A stretch of DNA of 64,000 nucleotides from Tridacna crocea (lineage: Eukaryota > Mollusca > Bivalvia > Cardiida > Cardiidae), in assembly GCA_943736015.1 (NCBI GenBank), contig OX031065.1, forward strand, positions 18,304,427 to 18,368,426. The letters run 5' to 3'. The first letter of the stretch is position 1. Each line of letters begins with the position of its first letter. This document shows, piece after piece, positions 9,470 to 22,385 of the stretch. Below the pieces are notes generated by a model, which had not been told where the DNA came from, searched no databases, and saw only the letters and a list, made by a program, of their open reading frames with translations. The position numbers were made by a program, and so were the translations under genes.

Positions 9470-10272
9470 CTGATAATGCGGAAATAAATAGAAAACAACA
9501 TGTTTATCTTACTCTCAATGTACTGTTAAAAAAAATCGAAGCAATAAATTTTTGGCAAAAGTTATGAAATAAATGTGAAAAAAAAAAATGACAAAATGGA
9601 ATTTACATTAATTGGAGAGGTCATCAGACCTCTCAAACAGTGGTGAGTTTTAAAGGCAGACTGCCACAGAATTTGCTGTCTAATTCTATTTCTTCTAGCG
9701 TAATTGTTCTGATACAGTCTGTTTCGCCATGGTTTTGTAAATAAAACGAAAACCCGAAACAGGAAATAGATACGTTGTTTTTTTTTATAAATTACGAATT
9801 TCAGAAACGAATTAATTTAGTAATTTGCCAAGGCTGCAAATAACCTGTCTTATAATTGTAGTTTTTTTAATAAGCAAATATTATTTTCCAAACGAAGATA
9901 AAAAAAGAAGAAGAAGAATTTCGTTAAAAAAGGGAAAGAAGACTGCTAGACAAGAACATGCAACTTGAAAACGCGACAGGTAGGTCAAATTACCGTCATG
10001 TAAAGCACATGAGGTTTCTACGTGGCGGCTTTTTTATTTGTTTGTTTACATGTATATAGGCTAACAAATTATAATGAAATTTAAAGCCAGTAAACTATTT
10101 GAAAACATTGATGCTGACCTCTCCTGGCTTCATTTTTAAAGAAGCCAACTTGTTTAATCTTGTGATGACTTATGCCCTCATCAGGGAGATGCATTAAACC
10201 CCCCCCCCAACCCCACCCAGTCTGTTTTTCTAAGGCCTGCACATTTATATAAGGTAAAGAGGGCTAGGTTTG
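9470..10272. other. Intronic spacer, nothing recognised
   Basis: AT-rich with A/T runs. It includes a 20-base hairpin near 9616-9636 (GAGAGGTC / GACCTCTC) and a poly-C run near 10200. No exon supported. Confidence 0.5.
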
Positions 10273-10514
10273 TTAAAACTTTACCAGACGACAAAATTTT
10301 AGTCTTGCCCAATCTGAAAGCATTTACAGTCGACAATTTCAATGTGGTTCAAATGGTGCCATTTTTCCTTGACAACCTCTAAAAAAAAAAAAAAAAAAAT
10401 GTGGGAAAAGAAGAAAATGCTGGTTACCAGCATTTTCTTCTTTTCCCACAATGTTTTCATAAAATGCTTCTCTCATAAAAGCCGTTAAAAGTCGGCATTG
10501 TGCGGTAGAGGACT
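10273..10514 (-). mobile_element. TTAA palindromic MITE, copy 7
   Basis: Reversed copy starting with TTAA at 10273-10276; the right TTAA is decayed (GGACTAAG). A poly-A run of 19 interrupts the left side. The palindrome carries paired changes in both arms: GGAG has become GAAG on the left and CTTC on the right, so pairing is kept. Confidence 0.8.
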
Positions 10515-10660
10515 AAGAAAGAAAAGCGTTAAAGCGTTTCTGTTACAGAGCCACACCGGAACTCGGGAGCTAATATTCATCATTTAAATAGACATCTAAT
10601 GAGCCGCCCAAAATATAGTAGAATTTAAAATTAGATTTGCTCATCCTTCTCAGAGAGACT

Positions 10661-10664
<4 letters not shown>

Positions 10665-10692
<28 letters not shown>

Positions 10693-10762
10693 GGCTTCGG
10701 GACGTTCGGCGATGCCGAAAGTTGTTTCGGCGATGCCGAAATTGATTTCGGCATCGCCGAAA
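10665..10762. repeat. (GACA)n followed by three TTCGGCRWYGCCGAA dyads
   Basis: A GACA microsatellite (10665-10692) is followed by palindromic motifs at 10705-10719, 10725-10741 and 10746-10762. The same 17-base palindrome recurs at 43056-43072 and 43268-43284, also near a CAGA microsatellite. A close variant (TTTCGGCAACGCCGA) sits in every unit of the satellite at 16.6-22.5 kb. Confidence 0.8.
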
Positions 10763-11330
10763 TGTGTATATACGCTTGACACCCTTTATCAGATTACCAT
10801 TATCTCAGTGTTAACTTGCATAAATTTGACATATTAAGTAATTTTATGAATAAGTAAGCTGCATTTTCATCCGTTCGTCTGTGTCTATCCATCCAGCAGC
10901 GGCTGTCTGACTGTCAGTCTGACCGTCGGTCAACTTTTTATCAGCACGTTTTTGAGTGAATCATTCAATCTTTAGCGTTTTGATGCAGTTTCTATGCATA
11001 GATGTTTGTTTTCAATTTCCATTATTATTCATATGCCTGTTTACCTCTTTACCAGATTTAAAGTCCGACCAGCGTAATAAGCCAATGCTCGGCACGGCCT
11101 TGGTATCGCCGAGCGGCTCCTAGGAAGTCTAGCTAGTCCTGTTCTTATGAATTCCGTGCATAGTACGGATTTTCTGCATTTTTCGCTCCTAGAATGTGCT
11201 TTGGACTGCGAGCAGTCTATTTAGCCATTACCTGTCGTGGCCTTGGTCTCGCCGTATGGCTCCTTTTGCGTTTCGAACAGCCGAACTTGGTCCATTATCT
11301 ATATTCTAATTAAAGGTTCGGTTAGCTTTT
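10763..11330. other. No gene seen
   Basis: Includes a CTGTCTGACTGTCAGTCTG-type simple region near 10905-10930. No exon or known element recognised. Confidence 0.5.
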
Positions 11331-11830
11331 TAACCGGAATTTTGCCAAGTTTGGTATTGCTAATTTTGGCTTCGAACTTAATCTAATTTTCTACACTTAA
11401 ATTTAGAACGAAAGGCAATGTTAGCTTAGTTCGAACTTACGTTTCTTTTTTTCTGTTGTTCCAGTCACATGAGCAAAACCCAAACTAGCCTATTCACCAG
11501 AAATTTGCCAAGATTGGTACTGCATAAATTGGATTCGAACTTAGTCTATTGTTCTACACTTAAAGTGAAAAAAAAAGACAAACTTAACCTATTAGTTTTT
11601 CCCTGGTGTTCAAATTTAAGCAGCCTATACACACCGGACTTTTGCTAAGATTGGTACAGCAGACTTTGGTTCAAACTTAGTCTATTTTTCGACACTTAAA
11701 GAGAGAATAAAAGTCAAGCTGAGCCTATTTACCGATTTTTTTGCCAAGATAGATACTGCGGACTTGGGTTTGAACTTAGTATTTTTTTGTACACTTTATG
11801 GAAGAACAAAAGTCGAGCTTTTATTAGCAA
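11330..11830. repeat. Degenerate tandem repeat
   Basis: About four diverged units share TTGCCAAGATTGGTACTGC, a TTCGAACTTAGTCTATT block and CTACACTTAAAG. Starts near 11344, 11507, 11644 and 11743 are unevenly spaced. An old array. Confidence 0.65.
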
Positions 11831-11963
11831 TCAAAAATTGTATTGACCTCTAAAATGGGAAATACGACCCGGCCGAGCCGTTGCAAGTTTAGCCTTTGCT
11901 CGCTGGCTCGGGTCTTAAGCTAGACACAAGTATTAAACACCAATTTCAAGAAAATAATTTTAC

Positions 11964-12147
11964 CTTCAGGTATATATACATTCCTTGTGGCTTTGGCAAA
12001 TGATCTTTTCTTTCCAATTACCCATTTCCCTTGCATAATTGGCTTAATATCTCTTATTAATCTACATTTTGATACAAAATGTAAACTTTTAACCCAAGAA
12101 TTAAGAGAGTTATCGGTGGTTGAAGGAGGACCGATTGCGTGGAATTT
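11964..12147 (-). CDS. Candidate exon of the CUB/LDLa gene
   Basis: The frame is open across 61 codons between a good acceptor (ACTATTTGCAG) and a good donor (CTGAAG then GTAAAA). It enters in phase 0 and leaves in phase 1, which matches the entry phase of the CUB-like exon at 9221-9469. The peptide begins KFHAIGPPSTTDNSLNSWV and has one cysteine (SKCRL). I do not recognise a domain. Support is splice consensus plus phase only, so it could be chance. The 5' end of the gene was not found; further upstream lie tandem repeats. Confidence 0.4.
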
Positions 12148-12159
12148 CTGCAAATAGTA

Positions 12160-12820
12160 AATTCGAATTCGTGGCCGCTAATTGTTGGGCATTTTTCACA
12201 CTTTACACGACTATCAGTATTCAGATATCAGAAAGCTTTATTCTATTTTCAATGGTGAATATTTAGGTACATTTTGATGTAAAAATGTAATCCTTAACCC
12301 AACAGAGATTATGACTCCAAAGAGTTAGGTTCATGAACAAGTGATGAAGACTCCAAAGAATTTATGTACATGTCAATTTTTTCTACTTTTTCCGTGCTAT
12401 TTTCTATCAATGCTCAGAAATTTTGACAATGTTTCAAACAGGCTTCCTAGGCTACAATCTGGTATTTAAAACATAGAGATCGGTCCAAAACTATGGACAG
12501 GAAATAACGTTAAAGGTTTCTGAAAAACAAGCCTTAAAATCCATCGGACAAGATTGGTACTTCAGAAATTAGACCTGGCAGGAAATAGGGATTAGCAAAG
12601 GAATGCAATCAAATTACGAGGTGCAAAAAAAAACAGGTAATGTCGGCGACTCCGCTGAAGGTGTGACAAATTAACAACATCTGGCAAGTATTGACAAACT
12701 TTAAGCCGGGAGAGGATTGAAAAAATGGACAAATAAGCCATTTTCAATAACAATATTTTATAAATAAAAAAAGTCCAGGGCAATAAATGTCTTGAACCTA
12801 GGCAATTACAATATCATTGA
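12160..12820. other. No gene seen
   Basis: AT-rich spacer between the candidate exon and the tandem array. No supported feature. Confidence 0.5.
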
Positions 12821-15650
12821 AATTGGTAATCTTGTGACATCCGTTTTTTGTTCATTTGCTCCGTTATTTTAAAGTTACCATGTTTCTCTATTTTCTGCTG
12901 ATCTCAATCTTGTCAATTACAAGACTCGATAATATATAGGTTGGAATATTATTTTGGATTAAGAATTCATCTTTTATCCTTTTGTAAGGCTGACGATAAA
13001 TCTGGTTATTCATATTAATGAACTGAGATCAGATTAGAAGAATTATGTCGGGAGGGAGGTTTGATTGCGAATTTAGTCATTGCTCACAATGTAAAGACCG
13101 GATCAAAACAAAAAACATACGAGAACGATGCGATATGGCTTGGCTTTCGTTAACAATGACTTTCATTTTTATATCTAAAAAAAAAATGATTTAGGGGAAT
13201 GAAATCAGTGCGGCAGGTGGAAATAATTCTGCAATAATTTAGGCTAAATGAGCGGCGGTTTTACAAATCTCAGCTGATCCCAATCATCTCAATAACAAGA
13301 CTTGATAAATTATAGCTATATAATTTTAAATAATATTTTGGATTAAGAATTCGTCTTTTCTTCTTTTGTAAATTTGCTGATCAATCCGATTATTCGTATT
13401 CATGGACTGTGATCAGAACAGAATAATTATATCGGAAGGGGCTACGCTCGCCAGTTTGATCATTGCTCACAATGTCAAGACTAGATCAGAATAAAATATA
13501 AACGAAAACGATGCAAAAATGCTTGACTTTCGTTACTAATAAATTTCATTTCAGAATCTCAAAAAATGAAAATGCGGGGTAGAAAATCAGTGTAGCTGGT
13601 GGAAAAAAGTATAAAATTAATTATACTTAATGCAGCGCTCCTTCACATCTAAGGAATACATAGCGAAATGCAAAGGTATTTATTCGCAAAAATCATTGCT
13701 AGAACGTCGGAATAGAGAAGCATTGATTAGACAGGCTGATCATTAATTAACACTGACCCAGACATAAAAAAATGTGTTGTTTGCATCAATTACACGTATC
13801 GATTACATCGATTATCGGGGTAGAAAACACGCTTTCTCTGTGTTTCAAAAGAAGACAAGCGCATTTTCCAAAACGCTATAAATGGAAAAATAGTTGTTTG
13901 ATTCCTTTGAGAATTTCAGGACCGATCGAAATATATGTGCACATGAGGCTTGCGAAAAATGAAATAATGCCGACCTAACACTTGGTCGCAAGCACTATTT
14001 GAAAAAACGTTTAAATCTGAACTGGGCTAAACGTAAAATTAAAGCGTCTTAAGTCCTAACCCATTGCTGTCTATATGTAAAGGACTTTTTTAAGCTTATA
14101 GAATTCCTGTATGCTGATCTCTGCTGATCCTAATCTTCTCAATGGAGAAATTCATTCATTTATATTTATATAGAAAACCGATGTCCATGACAGCGAAATA
14201 CATAAAAAATAATATTAGCAGGTGTAGATTAGATTCCGACTTAAGTTTTTTATGCAGCTGTCACAATGTTTTCTTGTCCATTTTTTTTCTGTAACAGACT
14301 GAGAATAAATTTTTGACAAAAAAAAAAAAAACCGGGTTTTCTTCCATTGTGAGACTAGCCATATAACGGATTATGCAGGTTGATAGACTGAGATCAGAAA
14401 GAGCTTTATAATGTCTGGAAGGGGGTATGCTTGCAAAATTAGTCGTTGCTCGTTGTACAGCTTGGGTTAGAATGAAAAATCATACGAGAACAATGCAAAA
14501 AAGGCTCGGCTTGCGTTACGATAGATTTCATTTCAGAATCTCAAAAAAAGAAAGAATACGGGGTAGAAAATCAGTGTGGCAGGTGGAAAAAAGTATAAAA
14601 TTAATTATACTTAATGCAGAGCTCCTTCACATCTAAGGAACACATAGCGAAATGCAAAGGTATTTATTCGCAAAAATCATTGCTAGAACGTCGGAATAGA
14701 GAAGCATTGATTAGACAGGCTGATCATTAATTAACACTGACCCAGACATAAAAAAATGTGTTGTTTGCATCAATTACACGTATAGATTACATCGATTATC
14801 GGGGTAGAAAACACGCTTTCTCCGTGTTTCAAAAGAAGACAAGCGCATTTTCCAAAACGCTATAAATGGAAAAATAGTTGTTTGATTCCTTTGAGAATTT
14901 CAGGACCGATCGAAATATATGTGCACATGAGGCTTGCGAAAAATGAAATAATGCCGACATAATACTTGGTCGCAAGCACTATTTGAAAAAACGTTTAAAT
15001 CTGAACTGGGCTAAACGTAAAATTAAAGCGTCTTAAGTCCTAACCCATTGCTGTCTGTATGTAAAGGACTTTTTTAAGCTTATAGAATTCCTGTATGCTG
15101 ATCTCTGCTGATCCTAATCTTCTCAATGGAGAAATTCATTCATTTATATTTATATAGAAAACCGATGTCCATGACAGCGAAATACATAAAAATTGATATT
15201 GACAGGTGTAGATTAGATTCCGACTTAAATTTTTAGCAACCGTCACAATGTTTTTGTCTTTTCTGTAGCAGGCTGAAAATATATCTTTGGCCGGGAAAAC
15301 GGGTTTTCTTCCAGTGTGAGACTAGCCATATAACGTATTATGCAGGTTGATAGACTGAGATCAGAAAGAGATTAATAATGTCGGGAAGGGGGTATGCTTG
15401 CAAAATTAGTCATTGCTCGCGATGTACAGCTTGGATCAGAATGAAAATCATACGAGAGCAATGCGAAAAGGTTCGGTTTTCGTTCCTTATAGAGAATCTC
15501 AAAAAATGATATACTAGTAATACGGGGGAGAAAATCAGTGTGGCAGGTGGAAAAAGTATAAAATAAGTTAGACTTAATGCAGCGATACTTTTTATCTTAT
15601 GAATACAGAACGATATGCAAAGGTATTTATACGCAAAAATCATTCCAAGA
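12820..15650. repeat. Tandem array with a nearly identical 984-bp duplication
   Basis: Units begin with CTGCTGATCYYAATCTTCTC (near 12897, 13269, 14114, 15098). They also share a GACTGAGATCAGA...AATGTCGGGA block and an AAAATCAGTGTGGCAGGTGG block. The stretch from about 13560 to 14200 repeats at a constant offset of 984 bp with only a few differences. Flanking units are much more diverged. No coding gene recognised inside. Confidence 0.8.
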
Positions 15651-15707
15651 ACGATAGTGTATGGCAGGTTTTTTTTATTTAATTTGTTGCATTATCAATT
15701 TATCCAC

Positions 15708-15934
15708 TTGGAAATACCAAACAATCCCTGGTTTTTTACGACCCTGAGATTGAAGCCTTTTGAAAACACTGTGGGAAAAGGAGAAAATGCTGGTAACCAG
15801 CATTTTTCTCGTTATCCCACAATGTTTTCTACCCTGCTGGAAAAATTTCTTAATTTGAGTTATGCTTATTTTGTCGTCTGCAAGTGCTTTCAATTTGGAC
15901 CAGTGTAAGATTTTGTTGTTTGGTAAAGGGTTAA
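15708..15934 (+). mobile_element. TTAA palindromic MITE, copy 8
   Basis: Forward copy. The right TTAA is at 15931-15934; the left TTAA is lost (GGAAATACCAAACAATCCC). The arm reads CCTGGTTTTTTACGACCC, intermediate between the two main arm types. The palindrome has one extra T and a small mismatch (TTCTCGTTATCCC). Confidence 0.82.
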
Positions 15935-16142
15935 AAGTTAGGGAAAGAATTAAACCACGTGGCAAATAAACTGCAAAAAGTTTGTTTTTTTCCTCAGTGT
16001 TAATAACTCAGTATCGAGGAAGTCTCTTGGCCATTTTTTTAAAACTTGACTCTTAAATTTATTCAGCACAAAATTACAAATTTTCCTAGTTGATAAAAGC
16101 AATAGCAAACAAATGGATAGAGAAATGCGTGAAAAAATTGAA

Positions 16143-16374
16143 TCATTCCCAAACGACAAATTTTAGACTCTTCAAAACTGAAAGACTTTGCAGACGACAT
16201 TTTTCAGTTTCGGGAAAATGGCTGAAAGTTCTCAAATTGAAAAAAAAAAAAACACACACACAGTGGGAAAAGGAAAAGTGCTTGTTACAAGCAATTTCTC
16301 CCTTTCCACACACTGTTTTCAAACAGCTTGTACTGCAAACACGTAAAAACAGGGCTTGTCTGGGAAAGGGTTGA
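16143..16374 (-). mobile_element. TTAA palindromic MITE, copy 9 (GCTTGTTACAAGC centre)
   Basis: Reversed copy of the TTCCCAAAC subfamily; both TTAA ends have decayed (the right end reads GGGAAAGGGTTGA). The centre is GTGCTTGTTACAAGCAA instead of ATGCTGGTAACCAGCAT. An A run and CACACA interrupt the left arm. Confidence 0.72.
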
Positions 16375-16486
16375 TAGCATTATCAAAAAAATTTCATCTA
16401 TTGATGAATCAGTTTCCCAAAAAGGCCCCAAAGAATGAATATTTTTAGCAAAAAAAAGCTATTTTCTTGTACGTTTGCAGTATATG

Positions 16487-16539
16487 AATGAACGAATGAA
16501 TGAATGAATGAATGAATGAATGAATGAATGAATGAATGT
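16487..16539. repeat. (TGAA)n microsatellite
   Basis: About thirteen repeats of GAATGAAT type. A similar AATG run starts the element inserted in the satellite at 28017. Confidence 0.9.
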
Positions 16540-16796
16540 CCTTCTTTATCATCGCTAATAATGGAAAGGAAGTAATGTCTGACTCTCTGAGAGAGAGAGA
16601 GAGAGAGAGAGAATACAAAAATTAATCAAATTACTGATTATGTCGTAAGCAACAGCAAATTATCGAAAACCGGCATGTTAGTCTGTCTGTTCCGGCAGAA
16701 GACAGAAGGTTTCGGCAACGCCTTGTTTTCTGTCGAGAAGGTCAGGTTCCGGACTGGTTACCTTATATTAACAGCTAAATATCGAAAAAAAAAAAT

Positions 16797-16854
<58 letters not shown>

Positions 16855-17334
16855 TTGATTGAAATACGCCTAATTCTCTGCACGAGGCCAGATCTGTACC
16901 AGTTCATGCAGTTCTGAAAAAAATGCAAAATATCGAAAAAATGAGAGAGAGAGAGAGAGAGAGACAGAAAGAGAGAGAGAGAGAGGACAATTGATTGATA
17001 GTTTTCTATCATGGAGGCCAGATACGGATTTGAAGAATTAACAAAAAATGACTGAAATATTGGTAGATCCGCGAAATCCGGTATGTTAGACTGTCTATCG
17101 GAATATTTAGGGAGTATGTTTCTGTGAGATCCTGACTGGTTATGATATAAAAAACAGCAAATTATCAAACAAAAGAAAGAAAAAAGAGAGATAGGCGGAG
17201 AATAGAAAAAAAAAAAGAAAATGGTTGAAATACTTAAGATCATCACAACCCGGTATGTTAATCTGTCGGCTCTGACAGAAGGTTTCGGCAACGCCTAGTT
17301 TTCTGTCATGAAGGACAGATCTGGACTAAAAGTA

Positions 17335-17563
17335 TTAACCCATTACCACACAATCCCTACTTTTGACACCCCTGAGAAAGACGCCTTTTGAAAACACTGT
17401 GGGAAAAGGAGAAAATGCTGGTAATCAGCATTTTCTCCTTTTCCCACAGTGTTTTCTACCCTTCCCAGAACACATTTCTATTTTTCAGTCACCTTTATTT
17501 AGTTGTCTGCAAATGCTTTCAATTTGGACCAGCCCAAAATTTTCTTGTGTGGTAATGAGTTAA
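17335..17563 (+). mobile_element. TTAA palindromic MITE, copy 10, inserted in satellite
   Basis: Complete forward copy with TTAA at 17335-17338 and 17560-17563. The left flank is CTGGACTAAAAGTATTAA and the right flank is TTAACAAAAAAACTAAAATG. Neighbouring units read CTTAAAATATTAACAAAAGG without an interruption. That is the empty site and shows duplication of TTAA alone. Confidence 0.95.
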
Positions 17564-20500
17564 CAAAAAAACTAAAATGTTGGTAGAACTGCGACATCCA
17601 ATATTGCAATATATTGTAGACTGTCTGCTCCGACAGACGGTTTCGGCAACGCCGAATTTTCTGTCACGGAGGCCAGATACAAACTTAATATTAATAAAAA
17701 AAAACAACCCTGAAATATTCGCAGATCTGCTAATCCGGTAGTATAGACTGTCTGCTCTTACTTAAGATTTCGGCAACGCCTAGTTTTCTGTCATGAAGGA
17801 CAGATCTGGACTTAAAATATTAGCAAAAGGACTAAAATATTGGTAGATCTGCGACACCCGATATTGTAGACTGTCTGCTCCGACAGACGGTTTCGGCAAC
17901 GCCGAATTTTCTGTCACGGAGGCCAGATACAAACTTAATATTAACAAAAGAAAAAACTGAAATATTCGTAGATCTGCGAATCCGGTAGTATAGACTGTCT
18001 GCTCTGACAGAAGATTTCGGCAACGCCTAGTTTTCTGTCATGAAGGACAGATCTGGACTTAAAATATTAACAAAAGGACTAAAGTATTTGTAGATCTGCG
18101 ACATCCGATATTGTAGACTGTCTGCTCCGACAGAAGGTTTCGGCAACGCCGAGTTTTCTGTCACGGAGGCCAGATACGGACTTAATATTAACAACAACAA
18201 AAAAAAAACCACTGAAATATTCGCAGATCTGCTAATCCGGTAGTATAGACTGTCTGCTCTTACTGAAGATTTCGGCAACGCCTAGTTTTCTGTCATGAAG
18301 GACAGATCTGGACTTAAAATATTAACAAAAGGACTAAAATATTGGTAGATCTGCGATATCCAATATAGAAAGTTTCGGCAACGCCGAGTTTTCTGTCACG
18401 GAGGCCAGATACAAACTTAATATTAACAAAAAAAACCTGAAATATTTGTAGATCTGCGAATCCGGTAGTACAAACTGTCTGCTCTGACAGAAGATTTCGG
18501 CAACGCCTAGTTTTCTGTCATGAAGGAGAGATCTGGACTTAAAATATTAACAAAAGGACTAAAATATTAGTAGATCTGCGACATCCGATATTGCAGACTG
18601 TCTGCTCCGACAGAAGGTTTGGGCAACGCCGAGTTTTCTGTCACGGAGGCCAGATACGGACTTAATTTTAACAACAAAAAAAAAAAGACCCAAAAAACCC
18701 TGAAATATTCGTAGATCTGCGAATCCGGTAGTATAGACTGTCTGCTCTGACAGAAGATTTCGGCAACGCCTAGTTTCCTGTCATGAAGGACAGATCTGGA
18801 CTTAAAATATTAACAAAAGGACTAAAATATTGGTAGATCTGCGTCATCCCATATTGTAGACTGTCTGCTCCGACAGACGGTTTCGGCAACGCCGAATTTT
18901 CTGTCACGGAGGCCAGATACAAACTTAATATTAACAAAAAGCTGAAATATTCGTAGATCTGCAAATCCGGTAGTATTGACTGTCTGCTCTGACAGAAGAT
19001 TTCGGCAACGCCTAGTTTTCTGTCATGAAGGACAGATCTGGACTTAAAATATTAACAAAAGGACTAAAATATTGGTAGATCTGCGACATCCGATATTGTA
19101 GACTGTCTGCTCCGACAGAAGGTTTCGGCAACGCCGAGTTTTCTGTAACGGAGGCCAGATACGGACTTAATATTAACAACAACAACAAAAAAAAACAACC
19201 CTAAAATATTCGTAGATCTGCGAATCCGGTAGTATAGACTGTCTGCTCTGACAGAAGATTTCGGCAACGCCTAGTTTTCTGTCATGAAGGAGAGATCTGG
19301 ACTTAAAATATTAACAAAAGGACTAAAATATTGGTAGATCTGCGTCATCCCATATTGTAGACTGTCTGCTCCGACAGACGGTTTCGGCAACGCCGAATTT
19401 TCTGTCACGGAGGCCAGATACAAACTTAATATTAACAAAAAAAAAAAAAAAAAAAACTGAAATATTCGTAGATCTGCGAATCCGGTAGTATAGACTGTCT
19501 GCTCTGACAGAAGATTTCGGCAACGCCTAGTTTTCTGTCATGAAGGACAGATCTGGACTTAAAATATTAACAAAAGGACTAAAGTATTTGTAGATCTGCG
19601 ACATCCGATATTGTAGACTGTCTGCTCCGACAGAAGGTTTCGGCAACGCCGAGTTTTCTGTCATGGAGGCCAGATACGGACTTAATATTTACAAAAAAAC
19701 TGAAATATTCGTAGATCTGCGAATCCGGTAGTATAGACTGTCTGCTCTTACTGAAGATTTCGGCAACGCCTAGTTTTCTGTCATGAAGGACAGATCTGGA
19801 CTTAAAATATTAACAAAAGGACTAAAATATTGGCAGATCTGCGTCATTCCATATTGTAGACTGTCTGCTCCGACAGACGGTTTCGGCAACGCCGAATTTT
19901 CTGTCACGGAGGCCAGATACAAACTTAATATTAACAAAAAAAAAACTGAAATATTCGTAGATCTGCGAATCCGGTAGTATAGACTGTCTGCTCTGACAGA
20001 AGATTTCGGCAACGCCTAGTTTTCTGTCATGAAGGACAGATCTGGACTTAAAATATTAACAAAAGGACTAAAGTATTTGTAGATCTGCGACATCCGATAT
20101 TGTAGACTGTCTGCTCCGACAGAAGGTTTCGGCAACGCCGAGTTTTCTGTCATGGAGGCCAGATACGGACTTAATATTTACAAAAAAACTGAAATATTCG
20201 TAGATCTGCGAATCCGGTAGTATAGACTGTCTGCTCTTACTGAAGATTTCGGCAACGCCTAGTTTTCTGTCATGAAGGACAGATCTGGACTTAAAATATT
20301 AACAAAAGGACTAAAATATTGGCAGATCTGCGTCATTCCATATTGTAGACTGTCTGCTCCGACAGACGGTTTCGGCAACGCCGAATTTTCTGTCACGGAG
20401 GCCAGATACAAACTTAATATTAACAAAAAAAAAACTGAAATATTCGTAGATCTGCGAATCCGGTAGTATAGACTGTCTGCTCTGACAGAAGATTGCGGCA

Positions 20501-22021
20501 ACGCCTAGTTTTCTGTCATGAAGGACAGATCTGGACTTGAAATATTAAGAAAAGGACTAAAGTATTGGTAGATCTGCGACACCCGATATTGTAGACTGTC
20601 TGCTCCGACAGAAGGTTTCGGAAACGCCGAATTTTCTGTCAAGGAGGCCAGATACAAACTTAATATTAACAAAAAAAAAAAAAACTGAAATATTCGTAGA
20701 TCTGCGAATCCGGTAGTATAGACTGTCTGCTCTGACAGAAGATTTCGGCAACGCCTAGTTTTCTGTCATGAAGGAGAGATCTGGACTTAAAATATTAACA
20801 AAAGGACTAAAATATTGGTAGATCTGCGTCATCCCATATTGTAGACTGTCTGCTCCGACAGACGGTTTCGGCAACGCCGAATTTTCTGTCACGGAGGCCA
20901 GATACAAACTTAATATTAACAAAAAAAAAAACTGAAATATTCGTAGATCTGCGAATCCGGTAGTATAGACTGTCTGCTCTGACAGAAGATTTCGGCAACG
21001 CCTAGTTTTCTGTCATGAAGGACAGATCTGGACTTAAAATATTAAGTAAAGAACTAAAATATTGGTAGATCTGCGACATCTGATATTGCAGACTGACCTG
21101 CTCCGACAGAAGGTTTCGGCAACGCCGAATTTTCTGTCACAGAGGCCAGATACGGACTTAATATTAACAAAAAGCTGAAATATTCGTAGATCTGCGAATC
21201 CGGTAGTATAGACTGTCTGCTCTGACAGAAGATTTCGGCAACGCCTAGTTTTCTGTCATGAAGGACAGATCTGGACTTAAAATATTAACAAAAGGACTAA
21301 AATATTGGTAGATCTGCGACATCTGATATTGCAGACTGACCTGCTCCGACAGAAGGTTTCGGCAACGCCGAATTTTCTGTCACAGAGGCCAGATACGGAC
21401 TTAATATTAACAAAAAGCTGAAATATTCGTAGATCTGCGAATCCGGTAGTATTGACTGTCTGCTCTGACAGAAGATTTCGGCAACGCCTAGTTTTCTGTC
21501 ATGAAGGACAGATCTGGACTTAAATTATTAACTAAAGGACAAAAATATTGGTAGATCTGCGACATCCGATATTATAGACTGTTTGCTCCGACAGACGGTT
21601 TCGGCAACGCCGAGTTTTCTGTCAAGGAGGCCAGATACGGACTGATTAAAGTATTGGTAGAACTGCGACATCCGATATTGTAGACTGTCTGCTCCGACAG
21701 AAGGTTTCGGCAAAGCCGAGTTTTCTGTCACGGAGGCCAGATACGGACTTCATATATAAAAAAAAAACTGAAATATTCGTAGATCTGCGAATCCGGTTGT
21801 GTAGACCGTCTGCTCTGACAGAAGATTTCGGCAACGCATAGTTTTCTGTCATGAAGGACAGATCTGGACTTGAAATATTAACAAAAGGACTAAAGTAATG
21901 GTAGATCTGCGACATCCCATATTGCAGACTGTCTGCTCCGACAGAAGGTTTCGGCAACGCCGAGTTTTCTGTCACGGAGGCCAGATCCGGACTGGTTATG
22001 ATAAAAAAACAGCTAAATATC

Positions 22022-22079
<58 letters not shown>

Positions 22080-22261
22080 TTTGTTGAAATACTGGTATGT
22101 TTATCTGTCTGCTCTGATAGAAAGCTTTGGCAACGCCTAGTTTTCGGTCATGGAGGCCAGAAACGGATAAAAAAATTAACAAAAAGAGACTGAAATATTG
22201 GTAGATCTGCAACATCCGGCATGTTAGGCTGGTTGCTACGACAAAAGCTTTCGGCAACGAC

Positions 22262-22385
22262 TAGTTTTCGGCAATGACTATCATCAGTTCTCGGAATTTA
22301 TATTGGCCGAGCATAGGATCGGACCAAGAGCTCCTGTCTTCAAGTCCTGTACGCTACCGACTGAGCTATAGGCCTCGCAGGTTCT
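22262..22385 (-). mobile_element. tRNA-derived SINE fragment
   Basis: On the minus strand an A-box TATAGCTCAGTCGGTAG (22354-22370) and a B-box GGTCCGATCCT (22315-22325) are spaced as in a tRNA. The sequence continues into TATCATCAGTTCTCGG-type SINE body on the plus strand. A decayed relative is at 50306-50412. It sits in the eroded right edge of the 123-bp satellite. It is not a functional tRNA gene because the acceptor stem does not pair cleanly. Confidence 0.7.

Noticed and set aside
16758-22257. Serine/leucine-rich frames of 177 and 203 codons on the minus strand
   Set aside because: Produced by GA microsatellites and satellite units. Low-complexity artefacts.
22306-22376. Functional tRNA gene on the minus strand
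   Set aside because: Boxes are present, but the acceptor stem does not pair cleanly. A related decayed copy at 50306-50412 shows it is SINE-derived.
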